Origin: Veillonella magna DSM 19857
GTDB taxonomy: Bacteria > Bacillota > Negativicutes > Veillonellales > Veillonellaceae
Length of the DNA: 64,000 nt
Direction of reading: 5' to 3'
Assembly: GCF_000428745.1 (NCBI RefSeq)
Contig: NZ_KE386795.1
Location: 270,692 to 334,691, forward strand
The notes under the pieces were generated by a model. That model was not told the origin of the DNA and made no database searches. It was given only the letters and a program-made list of their open reading frames with translations. Of the stretch, positions 38,423-47,751 are shown one piece after another; position 1 is the stretch's first letter; every line of letters begins with the position of its first letter. A program made the translations under genes and the position numbers.

Positions 38423-39760
38423 ATGGAGCGATTTATTTTAAAAAAGTTATTGGCTTGGAAAGAGTCTCCCTACCGCAAGCCGTTAATTTTAAAAGGAGTA
38501 CGGCAAGTTGGCAAAACATGGATATTAAAAGAGTTTGGCCGACGCTACTATGAAAATACAGCGTACTTCAACTTTGATGAAAACGAAGAATATAAACAAT
38601 TCTTTGAAACTACTAAAGATGTGGAACGTATCCTTCAAAACTTGGTTATGGCTAGCGGACAACAAATCGTGCCTGAAAAAACGTTAATCATTTTTGATGA
38701 AGTACAGGACTGCCCTAAAGTGATTAATGCAATGAAATATTTTTGTGAGAATGCACCACAATACCATGTTGCCTGCGCCGGATCGCTTCTGGGCATCGCA
38801 TTGGCAAAGCCATCGTCGTTTCCTGTGGGAAAAGTCAATTTTATGCAAATTGATCCAATGACATTTTCAGAATTTCTGCTTGCTAACGGTGACGGCAATT
38901 TAGTGGACTATATGAATGCATTACATAGTATTGAGCCTATCCCTGATGCTTTTTTTAATCCGCTGTATGAAAAATTGAAGATGTATTATGTAACCGGCGG
39001 CATGCCGGAGTCAGTATTGATGTGGACAGAGGCACGAGATATTTCTGCCATGCAACATGTGCTATCAGATATTATAGGTGCCTATGAACGAGATTTTGCT
39101 AAACATCCCAATACTAGGGAATTTCCTAAAATTTCTATGATTTGGCAATCCATTCCTTCACAGCTGGCAAGAGAAAATAAAAAATTTATTTATAAAGTAG
39201 TTAAAGAAGGTGCTAGAGCACGTGAATATGAGGATGCATTACAATGGCTCGTAGATGCTCGGTTAGTACATAAGGTATATCGCAGTACGGCTCCAAAACT
39301 TCCCATGTCAGCGTATGACGATATATCGGCATTTAAAATTTATTTGGTTGATGTGGGACTGCTTCGACGCTTGGCACAACTGGCACCAACTGCATTCGGG
39401 GATGGCAATCGATTATTTACCGAGTTTAAAGGAGCGTTAACGGAAAATTTTGTACTGCAATCCCTAACGACACATTTTGAAGTTGAACCACGCTATTGGT
39501 CACAAACAAATCCGTCATACGAAGTAGATTTTCTGGTACAACGGGAGAACGATATTATTCCTATAGAAGTGAAAGCCGAAACAAATACAACCAGTCGAAG
39601 TCTGAAAAAATTTAAAGAACTATTTTCAGATATGATTAAACTTCGCGTGCGATTTTCGTTAGATAATCTTAAACTGGATGACGATGTGTTAAATATTCCG
39701 TTGTTTATGATTGATCAAACGGATAGATTGATAGAGATGGCACTTAATAAGATTTCGTAG
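38423..39760 (+). CDS. AAA ATPase with DUF4143 domain
   Basis: This 445-residue ATP-binding protein has Walker A GVRQVGKT at 25-32, Walker B-like LIIFDEVQDCP, and a DUF4143 C-terminal region containing DFLVQRENDIIPIEVKAE, which resembles the D-(E)xK core of PD-(D/E)XK enzymes. The family is widespread, patchily distributed and of unsettled function. It is monocistronic, with its own promoter, repeats and terminator, and looks like an accessory gene set between housekeeping loci. Confidence 0.85.
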   Translation: MERFILKKLLAWKESPYRKPLILKGVRQVGKTWILKEFGRRYYENTAYFNFDENEEYKQFFETTKDVERILQNLVMASGQQIVPEKTLIIFDEVQDCPKVINAMKYFCENAPQYHVACAGSLLGIALAKPSSFPVGKVNFMQIDPMTFSEFLLANGDGNLVDYMNALHSIEPIPDAFFNPLYEKLKMYYVTGGMPESVLMWTEARDISAMQHVLSDIIGAYERDFAKHPNTREFPKISMIWQSIPSQLARENKKFIYKVVKEGARAREYEDALQWLVDARLVHKVYRSTAPKLPMSAYDDISAFKIYLVDVGLLRRLAQLAPTAFGDGNRLFTEFKGALTENFVLQSLTTHFEVEPRYWSQTNPSYEVDFLVQRENDIIPIEVKAETNTTSRSLKKFKELFSDMIKLRVRFSLDNLKLDDDVLNIPLFMIDQTDRLIEMALNKIS

Positions 39761-39768
39761 ATACCAAG

Positions 39769-39802
39769 ATAGAGGGTGGCTTTGGCTGCCCTCTATTTTT
39801 TA
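39769..39802 (+). terminator. Intrinsic terminator after the DUF4143 gene
   Basis: ATAGAGGG and CCCTCTAT pair, with an inner GGC/GGC-flanked loop, and are followed by a T run. Confidence 0.85.
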
Positions 39803-39821
39803 CATGTGATTAGTTCAGCTG

Positions 39822-39830
39822 TGATATAAT
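39822..39830 (+). promoter_or_regulatory. Extended -10 promoter of the sulfatase-fold gene
   Basis: TGATATAAT is an extended -10 (TGn plus TATAAT). No good -35 hexamer is seen at 17 nt. It lies 50 nt before the start codon. Confidence 0.5.
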
Positions 39831-39879
39831 AGCACTGTATATTTTCACTGCTAAATAGATAATGAAATAAGGAGTCATC

Positions 39880-42000
39880 ATGTTTTCACATTTTTTTATG
39901 GGTATCCAACAAGATATCAAGCTGGCGATTCTGGCACCAATTATATGTGCTGTTTTTAGATATGTCTTTATCAAAGTGTATCGACCGAAGAAGTCTCTTC
40001 CCAATGATAGCAAACGTCTACGGGAATGTTACCGATACGGATTTTGGTGGGGCATGGATTTTAATGCGTATGTGTTTTTAATTTCTATGCTCCTCGTAAG
40101 TATACCGGCAGCTTTCTTGGAGACGTACTATGCATGGAGCGATACGGTTCGCATTATATTAAACACTATATATATGCTAGTACTGTATACGGCATTTATG
40201 GGGAAGATGATTTTTTATTATCACTTCCATGATATATACAATCCATTGGTTCGCTTGGGAAAAAATGCAGACAAAATGAACTTTGTGGACATTTTCTTTA
40301 ATCAGAACCACGGTGCTTGGATTTTGTTGGGATACATTCCCTATACAGTGCTTTGCGTAATGGCAACGAAGGGCTTATTGGCCTTGCCTAGTATAAGTTA
40401 TCCTGCTATAGATAATGCTATGTTACGCTATGCGTTTAACACGAGTATCTTTATCGGTGCGGTAGTGCTGTTTTATTTCTTCCGATTTGGTGGTACGTTG
40501 AATCACCGCAATAAACCGGAATGGGATGAAGTCCCATCTTTGGTAAAAGAAGATATGTTTTTGGCGAAGGCAACAGTAGATGATTTAGTGGCTTTGGAAA
40601 TGGTATGGAAACGTCCTATACAAGATGTATTGGCGCATACGGATGAGGAATCATGGGACATTTTAAAGAAGGGACACCTGGTACCTACTAGTAGTAATAC
40701 AGTTAAACGCAATTTAGAAACAGAGGCTAGAGAAGTAACGTCTAAAGAAACAGAGGCCAGAACAACAGAAATAGCTCCGTCTGACACATTGTGTACTAAG
40801 GATAATCCGCTGGATTATTTTAAAAGGCAAGCAAAGGGGCCTCGTATTGAGGCTCCGTCGCGAGTCTTTATGGTTGTCGGTGAAAGCTATACGCAATCCA
40901 TGTGGGACGATCCCTTTGCCGTATTACATTTAGGTGACCGCGGTAAAAAGTTCCGCAGTCAACAAGGGGCATTTACGGTGAATCATTTACTGCCGGCCGG
41001 TATGGTGTCGCAACCGTCTATCACCAGTATGTTGGCAGGTATTTTTGATGCTAACCTTGAAATCAATGAAAAGAATGAGTTTTGGACATATACTATCGCT
41101 ACTTCGTTGCCGTATCAATTAAAAAAACTGGGATATAAGACAGTGCTATGGTATGGTGGTAGCCTGTCATGGGCCAGCCTCGGCGCATTTGCCAAAGCTA
41201 TCGGCTTTGATGAAGCTTATGGTGGTCCGGATATTTGTGAAAAAGGGGCACCGGCTACATGGCTTGGCGTATATGATCATATTTTTCTTGAAGCCGTAAC
41301 CAAGCGTATTGAGCAAGAAAAGGATGAAAAGGTATTTCACTTTGTATATACTACCTCGAATCACGGACCTTATACGATTCCGATTAAAGAATACGGTTGG
41401 GATCCGGAAAAAATTATGCCGGATGCTCCGGAATGGTTGCGTCGCAACAAGACAGCTATGGCAGATATGGGGACATACTGGTATACAGAAAAGGCGATGT
41501 TTGATTTTATTGAACATATGCAAGAGCGCTATGAAGATGCACTTATCATTGCCACCGGTGATCACTCACGGCGTGTGTATCAATATGATGGCAGTTTAAT
41601 GGAACGAACAGAGGAAACACTACGTGAAAAATATATGGCTGCTTTCGCTATGTACCATCGAGATTTCACGGCAGATATGTTTGCAGGCAATACCATTGGC
41701 GGACATATGAATATATTGCCAACGATCATTGAAGCCATTGCTCCTAAGGAGTTTACCTACTATGCATTGATGCCATCATTCTTTGAACCTATTGATTCGG
41801 TTGTCACTCCGTATCATTGGTTGACTAAGGACCGTATCGGGTATTATGCCGACGGAATCAGCCAGGCCCTTACTGATACGGGAACAGGTACGATACAAAA
41901 GGAAGAGCTGTTCGGTAACAGACGAGATGCGTATGTGGAAGTGACGGGGTATGCAGTGCGGCATCCTGAAAATTTGATACCTACCGTTTCGTCATATTAA
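39880..42000 (+). CDS. LTA-synthase/MdoB-like sulfatase-fold membrane transferase
   Basis: The 706-residue protein has about five N-terminal membrane segments (to about residue 205), a charged linker, then an alkaline-phosphatase-superfamily domain. MVVGESYTQSMW carries the first metal ligand, QPSITSMLAG the likely nucleophilic Ser/Thr, TSNHGPYTIP and ATGDHSRR further metal-binding residues, and a conserved GGHMN follows. Relatives transfer phosphoglycerol or phosphoethanolamine to envelope glycans. With an outer membrane and no teichoic acid genes here, modification of LPS or periplasmic glucan is more likely than LTA synthesis. It precedes the LPS-core cluster. Confidence 0.78.
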   Translation: MFSHFFMGIQQDIKLAILAPIICAVFRYVFIKVYRPKKSLPNDSKRLRECYRYGFWWGMDFNAYVFLISMLLVSIPAAFLETYYAWSDTVRIILNTIYMLVLYTAFMGKMIFYYHFHDIYNPLVRLGKNADKMNFVDIFFNQNHGAWILLGYIPYTVLCVMATKGLLALPSISYPAIDNAMLRYAFNTSIFIGAVVLFYFFRFGGTLNHRNKPEWDEVPSLVKEDMFLAKATVDDLVALEMVWKRPIQDVLAHTDEESWDILKKGHLVPTSSNTVKRNLETEAREVTSKETEARTTEIAPSDTLCTKDNPLDYFKRQAKGPRIEAPSRVFMVVGESYTQSMWDDPFAVLHLGDRGKKFRSQQGAFTVNHLLPAGMVSQPSITSMLAGIFDANLEINEKNEFWTYTIATSLPYQLKKLGYKTVLWYGGSLSWASLGAFAKAIGFDEAYGGPDICEKGAPATWLGVYDHIFLEAVTKRIEQEKDEKVFHFVYTTSNHGPYTIPIKEYGWDPEKIMPDAPEWLRRNKTAMADMGTYWYTEKAMFDFIEHMQERYEDALIIATGDHSRRVYQYDGSLMERTEETLREKYMAAFAMYHRDFTADMFAGNTIGGHMNILPTIIEAIAPKEFTYYALMPSFFEPIDSVVTPYHWLTKDRIGYYADGISQALTDTGTGTIQKEELFGNRRDAYVEVTGYAVRHPENLIPTVSSY

Positions 42001-42182
42001 CTGTTACCTTTAAGTTGCGTATGACGTATAACTCATAACTAAAAAATTTACAGGGTTAGTCGTTTTAGGTAGACAAACCAATGGTCAGCCTATTCATAAA
42101 ATGAATAATAACTAAGATGTGAAGACACAAAGATGTTTCCTAGTATATTATAGAATAAATTGATGAATGACCTTGTACGTAT

Positions 42183-42216
42183 AGGAGACTTCTTAGTAGA
42201 AGTCTCCTTTTATTTT
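42183..42216 (+). terminator. Hairpin directly ahead of the first GT2 gene
   Basis: AGGAGACTTCT and AGAAGTCTCCT form a perfect 11-bp stem with a TAGT loop, then TTTATTTT. It sits only about 15 nt before the GT2 start. It shares the core GACTTCT/AGAAGTC with the hairpin at 47693 in the same position before the second GT2, so it may attenuate transcription of the cluster rather than simply end the upstream gene. Confidence 0.8.
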
Positions 42217-42231
42217 GAAGGATGTGTTACC

Positions 42232-42981
42232 TTGGATAATGTGACAGTCGTTATCTTAACGTATAATGAAGAAAAGCTAATCGAAAAGGCCATACAAAGT
42301 GCATTGCAATGTACGTCTCATGTTCTTGTTGTTGACTCGGGTAGTACCGATCAAACTACAACTATAGCAAAAGAACTGGGAGCTACTGTTGTGTATCGCA
42401 AATGGGATGATGATTTTAGTGCGCAACGAAATTTTGCGTTACAGCATGTGACAACACAATGGGTGCTGTACTTAGATGCAGATGAGTTTATTAACCAAGA
42501 ACTAGCTGAGGAGATTCGACGAGTCACTTCTCAGGAACAACCTTTTTATTCGTATGAAATAGTGCGCCGTGCATTTGCTTTTGGAAAACGATTCAAGCAT
42601 GGCTCTATGCGTCCGGATAAAGTGCAACGGTTATTCCCGCGCGATGCCGTAACATGGATAAATAAGGTTCATGAACGTCCGGAAACAAATTTAGCCGTTA
42701 AAACATTAAAAGGCTATGCTGATCACTATACATATACAAGCTGGGAACAATATTGGAATAAATTTAATCACTATACAAGCATTTGGGCCGAGGATGCATA
42801 TAAGAGAGGGAAGAAGGGGTCTTATCTATCTGCGTTTGGGCATGCTACATATGGTTTTATAAAAATTACTTTTTTAGACAAAGGAATATTGGATGGCTGG
42901 TTAGGCTTAGTGATGTGTTGCAACCATTTTATGTATACTTTGATGAAGTATGTGAAGCTTGTTGGTTTAGATAAAAGGTAA
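42232..42981 (+). CDS. GT2 glycosyltransferase, WaaE/KdtX-like (copy 1)
   Basis: The 249-residue GT-A enzyme acts on LPS inner core. VVILTYNEE opens the nucleotide-binding half, VVDSGSTDQT follows, and LDADEF carries the DxD. RFKHGSMRPDKVQRLFPR and the C-terminal FLDKGILDGWLGLVMC match WaaE-like beta-glucosyltransferases. The start is taken as TTG 42232, because the second copy begins at the equivalent ATG (DNVTVV) and GAAGGATG lies before it; an ATG at 42163 would read through the terminator hairpin. Confidence 0.86.
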   Translation: MDNVTVVILTYNEEKLIEKAIQSALQCTSHVLVVDSGSTDQTTTIAKELGATVVYRKWDDDFSAQRNFALQHVTTQWVLYLDADEFINQELAEEIRRVTSQEQPFYSYEIVRRAFAFGKRFKHGSMRPDKVQRLFPRDAVTWINKVHERPETNLAVKTLKGYADHYTYTSWEQYWNKFNHYTSIWAEDAYKRGKKGSYLSAFGHATYGFIKITFLDKGILDGWLGLVMCCNHFMYTLMKYVKLVGLDKR

Positions 42982-42987
42982 AATATA

Positions 42988-43881
42988 ATGGACGATATAA
43001 TATCAATAGTATTAGCGTGTGACAATAATTATGCCTCCCATGCATTGGTGGTGGCATCTTCGATAATAGATTATACGCAATCAAAAGTTTGGTTTCATAT
43101 ACTTTGTGATTCAATAGATGGGATAACTCAAGATAGAATGCGTGCTTCTATTAAGAGAAAAAATGTTGATGTCTCTTTTTATGACACTGATTCTAGTGTG
43201 ATGTCTGATATATATAATCAGTGATCATATAAGTAAGGCCGCTTATCTACGCTTGATGATAGGCGATATATTACCCAATGATATTAATAAAGTAATTTAC
43301 TTAGATGTAGATTTAGTCGTATGTAAAGATATAAAAGAATTATGGCAAGTAGATATGCATGATCATGTGCTGGCTGCGGTTCCAGACTATGGGATATTAT
43401 CCTCAAAAAAATCATTAGCAGAAAAGCATAAAAGCTTTGGCTGGAAACGAGATAATGGATATTTTAATTCTGGTGTATTAGTAATTAATCTTGTTAAATG
43501 GAGAGAACAAGGTTATGGGGCTAACGTGCTGAACGCTTCTCAAACACATAATTTTAGACATCATGATCAGGATGCCTTGAACATGGTTGTAGATGGAAAT
43601 TGGGAACCATTAGATTTGTCATGGAATGTGATTCCTCCTGTGTATGAACTAAAACCAGCTATTCTGATGTGTACACAATTAAGAAAAAATGCTATTAAAG
43701 CTAACAAAAATATTGGTATCCTCCATTGGGCAGGAAGAAAAAAACTTGGCAGTATCAATTATATGAGCCCTTTAACGGTGAGTACTATAAATATACAAAA
43801 AATGTCGCTGACCATACATCATTTCCTTTTAGAAAAAAGATAGTACTACAGTTTAGAAAATTTATTCTGGGGAGAGCGTGA
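42988..43881 (+). pseudogene. GT8 glycosyltransferase with two frameshifts (copy 1)
   Basis: Compared with the intact copy at 48510, this gene has one extra base near 43220 (the frame stops at 43222-43224 after DIYNQ) and lacks one base at about 43743, where an A7 run replaces the eight A needed to stay in frame. Between them the GT8 core is preserved (LDVDLVVCKDI, VPDYGILSS, GYFNSGVLVI, HHDQDALN). With both shifts corrected, the reading frame ends at 43881. GT8 enzymes add glucose or galactose to LPS core. The A7 site could be slippery and phase-variable, but the first shift is not in a repeat. Confidence 0.85.
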
Positions 43882-43888
43882 ATTTGGT

Positions 43889-44863
43889 ATGAAGTATAAG
43901 AATATTCTTATAGAAGCTATTATGAATTTAGGAGATCTTGTGGCGCTAACAGCTATAGTTCCTTTAATAAAAAAATATAATCCTGAGGCAAAAGTAACAT
44001 TTCTTGTTAAAGCGGGATTTGATGATTTATTAAATAAGGTACCTAGTTTAGATGGTTATATAGTATATGTTTACAAGAGTGGTGGCGGTGCACAAGGAAT
44101 TTGGTATTTGGCAAAACAACTTAGGACGAGAAAGTTTGACTGCTTTATATCCTATGACCCTCGTTTTAGGACGGAGTTGGCTACTTTTATAGCCAATATA
44201 CCCTATAGATTTACAGTAGGTTCTGTTTTTGGATGGAACACGAAAACCTATCTATTTACCAAAAGAGTTAGATTTGATGACTATGATATTGATTTACATA
44301 CAACAAGTGCTACTTTTGTTGAAGCAACACGAAGGATACTTGGGATAGACAAGGTTCATGAACACTATACTCCATGTGTGAAAGATATTAGACCATGTTT
44401 AAATTGTCTATTAGGGGGGGACGTTCGATATATAACTTTATCGGTAGCGACAAAGTCAGAAAAGAGGTCCTGGCCTGCAATTAACTGGAGTGAACTTATT
44501 AATCGACTTTCTGAAATCACTGATAAATATATCATTTTGATTGGAACAAAAGAAGATTCCACCTTGTCATCGAAAATTATAGAAAATGTTAACGATAGTT
44601 CGAAAATAATTGATTTATGTGGGAAGACCTCTTTGGATGAATTAATTAATTTGCTGTCACATTCTGAACTTTCAATAAATATTGATAATGGAGTAGGACA
44701 TTTGGCAGCAGCTTTGAAGCGCCCTACGATTACTTTATTTCCAACTGCGGATCCTAAACGCTTTATTCCAGTAGGTCCCTTATCTATTGCAGTTCAATCA
44801 AAAAGAGAGATTAACGTGTCAGATGTTCTTAGAAAGGTTTTAAGTCTCAAAATACCTAATTAA
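43889..44863 (+). CDS. GT9 heptosyltransferase-family protein (copy 1)
   Basis: This 324-residue GT-B enzyme related to WaaC/WaaF/WaaQ has IMNLGDLVALTAIVPLIKK at the N-terminus (acceptor loop) and DLCGKTSLDELINLLSHSEL followed by NIDNGVGHLAAAL, the ADP-heptose binding signature. It would add heptose or a related sugar to the core. It is about 60-65 percent identical by eye to the copy at 49416. Confidence 0.88.
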   Translation: MKYKNILIEAIMNLGDLVALTAIVPLIKKYNPEAKVTFLVKAGFDDLLNKVPSLDGYIVYVYKSGGGAQGIWYLAKQLRTRKFDCFISYDPRFRTELATFIANIPYRFTVGSVFGWNTKTYLFTKRVRFDDYDIDLHTTSATFVEATRRILGIDKVHEHYTPCVKDIRPCLNCLLGGDVRYITLSVATKSEKRSWPAINWSELINRLSEITDKYIILIGTKEDSTLSSKIIENVNDSSKIIDLCGKTSLDELINLLSHSELSINIDNGVGHLAAALKRPTITLFPTADPKRFIPVGPLSIAVQSKREINVSDVLRKVLSLKIPN

Positions 44864-44891
44864 AGTATAATGAGGGATAGGAAGGACTAGT

Positions 44892-46115
44892 ATGAACCTA
44901 TTTATATTAAGTAGCTTTGCTACACTACTGATTACAAAAGATAGCTATAACTACATTCCCTTTGTTTTTTCTCTTGTAGTTCTAGCTAAGTTGTTACTCG
45001 AAAAAAAGAAAATAAATTTAGGAACCGATGGATGTGTAAATACGTGGTTCAAGTATTCAGTAGGAGTATTGAGTGCTTGTTTTATAATTCATTTAGTTTA
45101 TACGTTAGTAATGGATGAAAATATTAAACAATTGGATAATCCTTCTCGGATACTCATGTTCATGCCTTTAGCATTTTATGCGTGGAATAAAAAATCTACT
45201 TTATCTTTGCTGAGAGGAGCAACATGGGGAGCTATTATTGGTGGATGTATTGCATCGTATGGGGCATATGTTTTAGGTTCTTCACGAGGGTTCCCAAGGG
45301 GGTATATGGTAATACAAGCCGGTGATATGGCAATGTCCTTAGGTTTATTTGCATTGATAGGCTTTTGGTATGCATATAGAAAAAATATAAAGAGCAAGTA
45401 TATATTCTTATTAGGATATTTCTGTGGTATTTGGGGAAGTTTATTGTCCGGATCTAGAGGTGGCTGGATAATTTTGGTTCCTGCATTAATGATAATATTC
45501 GTAGCTTACCGCCAAATGGTTACTAAGTCCCTATTAACCGTAGTTATTATTGGAACGGTGGGGCTGGTCTTTATTAATGGAATAACATCACAACATAGTG
45601 CTATAGCAAGATATCAACAGATGGAGAAACAGGTTCAATCTTATGAGCATGAAAATAATTCTAAGACGTCTGTCGGAATACGATTTAATATGTGGAAAGC
45701 GGCCGCTTTGGCGATTAAAGAAAGGCCTTTAGTTGGTTGGGGGTATTCAGGTGCTCAGTCTAAAAAAGCCAAACAAGCCGAGGAGGGAATACTGGAAAAG
45801 GAAGCTGTAAAGTATAATCATGTACATAACCAGTATTTAAATGATTGGTTAGAAAGAGGCATACTTGGACTAGTAACCGGATTAGGCATATTTCTTGTAC
45901 CGTTATGTTATTTTTGCCAAATTGTAAAAGAGAAATCTACTGAAAATTCATTATATGCAGTTGCTTTAATCGGAGTTGTTCATGTGCTTGCTACCTTTTC
46001 TTATGGATTAACCCAAGGATTTCTTGAGCATAACTCAGGAAGCGTGTTTTATTTTTTTGTACTAATGTTATTATTGGGGATTACAAGAAGTGTATACTCT
46101 AGTGATGAAAGATAA
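44892..46115 (+). CDS. waaL: O-antigen ligase (WaaL/Wzy_C family)
   Basis: This 407-residue integral membrane protein has about eleven hydrophobic segments, a large periplasmic loop with SGSRGGWIILVPAL before it, and HVHNQYLNDWLERGILG, the catalytic His-containing motif of the Wzy_C domain. It would join O-antigen or a surface glycan to lipid A-core. It lies inside the duplicated cassette, once only, immediately before the IS element. Confidence 0.86.
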   Translation: MNLFILSSFATLLITKDSYNYIPFVFSLVVLAKLLLEKKKINLGTDGCVNTWFKYSVGVLSACFIIHLVYTLVMDENIKQLDNPSRILMFMPLAFYAWNKKSTLSLLRGATWGAIIGGCIASYGAYVLGSSRGFPRGYMVIQAGDMAMSLGLFALIGFWYAYRKNIKSKYIFLLGYFCGIWGSLLSGSRGGWIILVPALMIIFVAYRQMVTKSLLTVVIIGTVGLVFINGITSQHSAIARYQQMEKQVQSYEHENNSKTSVGIRFNMWKAAALAIKERPLVGWGYSGAQSKKAKQAEEGILEKEAVKYNHVHNQYLNDWLERGILGLVTGLGIFLVPLCYFCQIVKEKSTENSLYAVALIGVVHVLATFSYGLTQGFLEHNSGSVFYFFVLMLLLGITRSVYSSDER

Positions 46116-46173
46116 ATGAGCGATAATAATGTTTTAAATGATTATGGGGGAATAGTTTATGAAAAATATTGAT

Positions 46174-47540
46174 GGGAGTGTAAAATAGTTTGTGTAAACA
46201 GTTTAATATACTAGGCTCAATTATTCCCCTCATAATTGAGAAAACACATAGCAAGGATGGTACTCATGACAAAACGTAAAGAAACTATACTAACTCCCGG
46301 TGAAAAAATCGCTCAGCAAATTCTTGATAATTACGATCTAAAAAATACCCAGGATGTACAAGATGCTTTAAAGCAGGTGTTTGGCCCTATTTTTGAAGCT
46401 ATACTAAAAGGTGAAATGCAAAATCATCTCGGTTATGAAAAGAATGGGCATACAGGAGAGTCTACAAATACTCGCAATGGATATTCAAAGAAAACATTGA
46501 AAACATCACTGGGAGAAGTCCCTATCTCTGTTCCAAGAGACCGTCAGGGGCAATTTGAGCCTCAAATAGTAAAGAAGTATCAGCGTAATGTATCCGCGAT
46601 TGAAGGCAAAGTGCTGGCCATGTATGCGCGAGGGATGAGCCAGCGTGACATTGCTGCTACCATTGAAGATATGTATGGATTCCAGCTCTCGCATGAACAA
46701 ATTTCGAATATTACCGACTGCGTTATGGAAGAAGTAGACCGCTGGCGTACGCGACCATTAAAGCCGTTCTATCCGTTTTCCTTCGTAGACTGCATCTATG
46801 TATCTATGCGGACAGAACGTGGCGTTCACCAGGTCGCTGTTTATGTGATGCTTGCTTACGACACCAATGGATACAAAGATGTATTAGGTCTTTGGATTAA
46901 CGAAACGGAAAGCAAGCATGTATGGAGGCAGATTTTTTATGAGCTCAAAGCCCGCGGTATTGAGGAGTTAGGTATTCTCTCGATTGACGGCGTATCCGGA
47001 CTGGAAGAAGGTGCCAAGGCTATTTTCCCGAACATCACCATGCAACGTTGCATCGTCCATCTCATACGAAACTCAATTCGTTATATTCCGCGGAAAGAAT
47101 GGAGTTCTTTTACTAAGCAATTGAAAAGCATGTATGGTGCTGCAAATGTGGAAGAAGCACGACGTGCGTTCGAAAAGTTAAAAAAGACTGGCAGGAGTAT
47201 CCAGGTGCTATCGCTGTTTGGGAAAACAACTTTCAACACGTGGAACAGCTCTTTCACTATGGTAGTGCAGTACGAAAAGCAATGTACACGACCAACGCCA
47301 TCGAAAGCGTAAATGCCAGTTTTCGCAAAGTCACGAAGAAAGGTTCCTTCCCTAACGAGGATGCCATTTTTAAAATTTTCTATCTTCGTATTCAGGAACT
47401 CTATAAGAAATGGACTTCACATCGTCTGGCGAACTGGGCAATGATCCGTAACCAGCTGCTTATTGATGAGCGGCTGGGACCTTTGATGGAAAAGTATGAC
47501 AAAGATTTTTAAGAGTTTATACAAAATATTTGATATGCCC
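46174..47540 (+). mobile_element. IS256-family insertion sequence, copy 1
   Basis: The 1367-bp element is bounded by imperfect inverted repeats of about 26 bp: the left end reads GGGAGTGTAAAATAGTTTG, and the right end, reversed, GGGCATATCAAATATTTTG, both leading into TGTRTAAAC. The ends were fixed by comparison with copy 2 at 60417. No 8-bp target duplication is obvious (left flank ATATTGAT, right flank TACTATAC), so the flanks may have been rearranged. It separates waaL from the second GT cassette. Confidence 0.85.
46266..47512 (+). pseudogene. IS256-family transposase, split by a -1 shift
   Basis: The N-terminal frame (46266-47312) and C-terminal frame (overlapping, to 47512) together make one MULE-type DDE transposase of about 414 residues: KGEMQNHLGYEKNGH zinc/DNA-binding region, aspartate in FVDCIYVSM, aspartate in ILSIDGVSGLEEG, and glutamate in TTNAIESVN. 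The shift lies at about 47180-47187, where TTA AAA AAG replaces a longer A run. A AAA AAG is a classic slippery heptamer, and a -1 slip restores DWQEYPG, so low-level expression by frameshifting is possible; loss of one A is the simpler reading. Confidence 0.82.
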
Positions 47541-47610
47541 TACTATACTTCATTACAGGTATGTAGGATTTCTCATTTTGATTTGTACTATTTATATACT
47601 AGCTCCAATG

Positions 47611-47640
47611 TTGGGGAGATGGTATATGGTATGGTATAAT
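47611..47640 (+). promoter_or_regulatory. Candidate promoter of the second GT cassette
   Basis: TTGGGG, an 18-nt spacer and TGGTATAAT (extended -10). Transcription would start near 47647 and pass through the hairpin at 47693. The -35 is poor. Confidence 0.45.
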
Positions 47641-47692
47641 TGCTATATTAGAAGGAGCATATTTTTATTATTACATTAAGACAATATTATAG

Positions 47693-47724
47693 AAAAAGAC
47701 TTCTTCGTTGAAGAAGTCTTTTTT
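47693..47724 (+). terminator. Hairpin directly ahead of the second GT2 gene
   Basis: AAAAAGACTTCTTC and GAAGAAGTCTTTTT pair perfectly over 14 bp around GTT. It lies about 28 nt before the GT2 start and downstream of the candidate promoter, mirroring the hairpin at 42183. Confidence 0.82.
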
Positions 47725-47751
47725 ATTCTACTGGGAGGAGTAATAATCAGC

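Noticed and set aside
42163-42231. N-terminal extension of the first GT2 gene from ATG 42163
   Set aside because: It would be translated through a perfect terminator hairpin and does not match the paralogue, which starts at DNVTVV.
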